In this document: piece by piece, positions 24,148 to 24,210 of the stretch
Numbering within the stretch: the stretch's first letter is position 1
How the letters are laid out: each line of letters begins with the position of its first letter
Origin: an uncultured Pseudomonas sp.
GTDB taxonomy: Bacteria; Pseudomonadota; Gammaproteobacteria; Pseudomonadales; Pseudomonadaceae
Assembly (NCBI RefSeq): GCF_946885885.1
Contig: NZ_CAMPHN010000058.1
Location: 1 to 24,210 of the forward strand
Direction: 5' to 3'
Length of the DNA stretch: 24,210 nt
Notes under the pieces: generated by a model
What the model saw: only the letters and a program-made list of their open reading frames with translations
What the model was told of the DNA's origin: nothing
Databases searched by the model: none
Position numbers and translations under genes: made by a program

Positions 24148-24210
24148 TTACAGGGCCGGCAGACGCCAGTCGATCGGCGTCATGCCGTGTTGCTCGAGAA
24201 ATTTATTGGT
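24148..24210 (-). CDS. ung: Uracil-DNA glycosylase, C-terminal 20 residues only
   Basis: The last 20 codons and TAA of a minus-strand gene that continues beyond the window. The tail TNKFLEQHGMTPIDWRLPAL carries the PIDW end common to family 1 uracil-DNA glycosylases, and ung sits at this position relative to the abrB-type gene and tctA in P. aeruginosa. The enzyme removes uracil from DNA in base-excision repair. The catalytic parts are outside the window, so the call rests on this tail and on synteny. Confidence 0.75.
   Translation of the reverse strand, partial: TNKFLEQHGMTPIDWRLPAL

Overview
The window is a stretch of gamma-proteobacterial chromosome that looks like the genus Pseudomonas. 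The reasons are gene order and protein sequence. The block ung – abrB-type gene – tctABC – opdH – tctD – tctE – HDOD gene – ygfZ – sdhE/ygfX – nadB – algU-mucA-mucB-mucC-mucD – lepA – lepB – DUF4845 – rnc – era is the arrangement I recall around PA0750-PA0771 of P. aeruginosa, and the AlgU, MucA and MucB sequences closely resemble that species. The species itself cannot be fixed from the sequence. All attributions rest on recognition of motifs, lengths and order; no search was run.

Left part (1-8829, all on the minus strand). The AlgU (sigma-22/RpoE-type) envelope-stress operon algU-mucA-mucB-mucC-mucD is followed by an intrinsic terminator and then by lepA-lepB-DUF4845-rnc-era, a translation, secretion and RNA-processing operon cut by the window edge. 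Two identical AlgU-type promoters (GAACTT-N16-TCTAT) precede algU, consistent with autoregulation. MucA appears intact, so this strain should not be constitutively mucoid through mucA truncation.

Middle (8830-13646). nadB (L-aspartate oxidase) is read away from algU across a 378-bp regulatory gap. It converges on and overlaps ygfX, which is coupled to sdhE (succinate dehydrogenase flavinylation). Divergent from sdhE are ygfZ (Fe-S/tRNA modification factor) and an HDOD-domain gene.

Right part (13647-21418). tctD-tctE encode a two-component system facing an opdH-tctC-tctB-tctA-abrB gene set: an outer-membrane tricarboxylate channel, a periplasmic binding protein, a two-subunit membrane transporter and an AbrB-family membrane protein. 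A pair of 9-bp direct repeats 11 bp apart upstream of opdH is a candidate TctD site. A REP-like hairpin lies between tctC and tctB.

Far right (21419-24210). A small accessory set (DUF4142 secreted protein, DUF6279 lipoprotein, VOC-family protein) lies between abrB and the end of ung. Two related palindromic MITE-like elements in opposite orientation bracket it. The second element and the tctC-tctB hairpin share an identical 18-nt string that looks like the same short insert in two different repeat families. This is the least expected feature of the window.

I see no tRNA, rRNA, CRISPR array, transposase or prophage gene, and no clear undescribed multi-gene system. The novelty lies in the repeats and regulatory sites.
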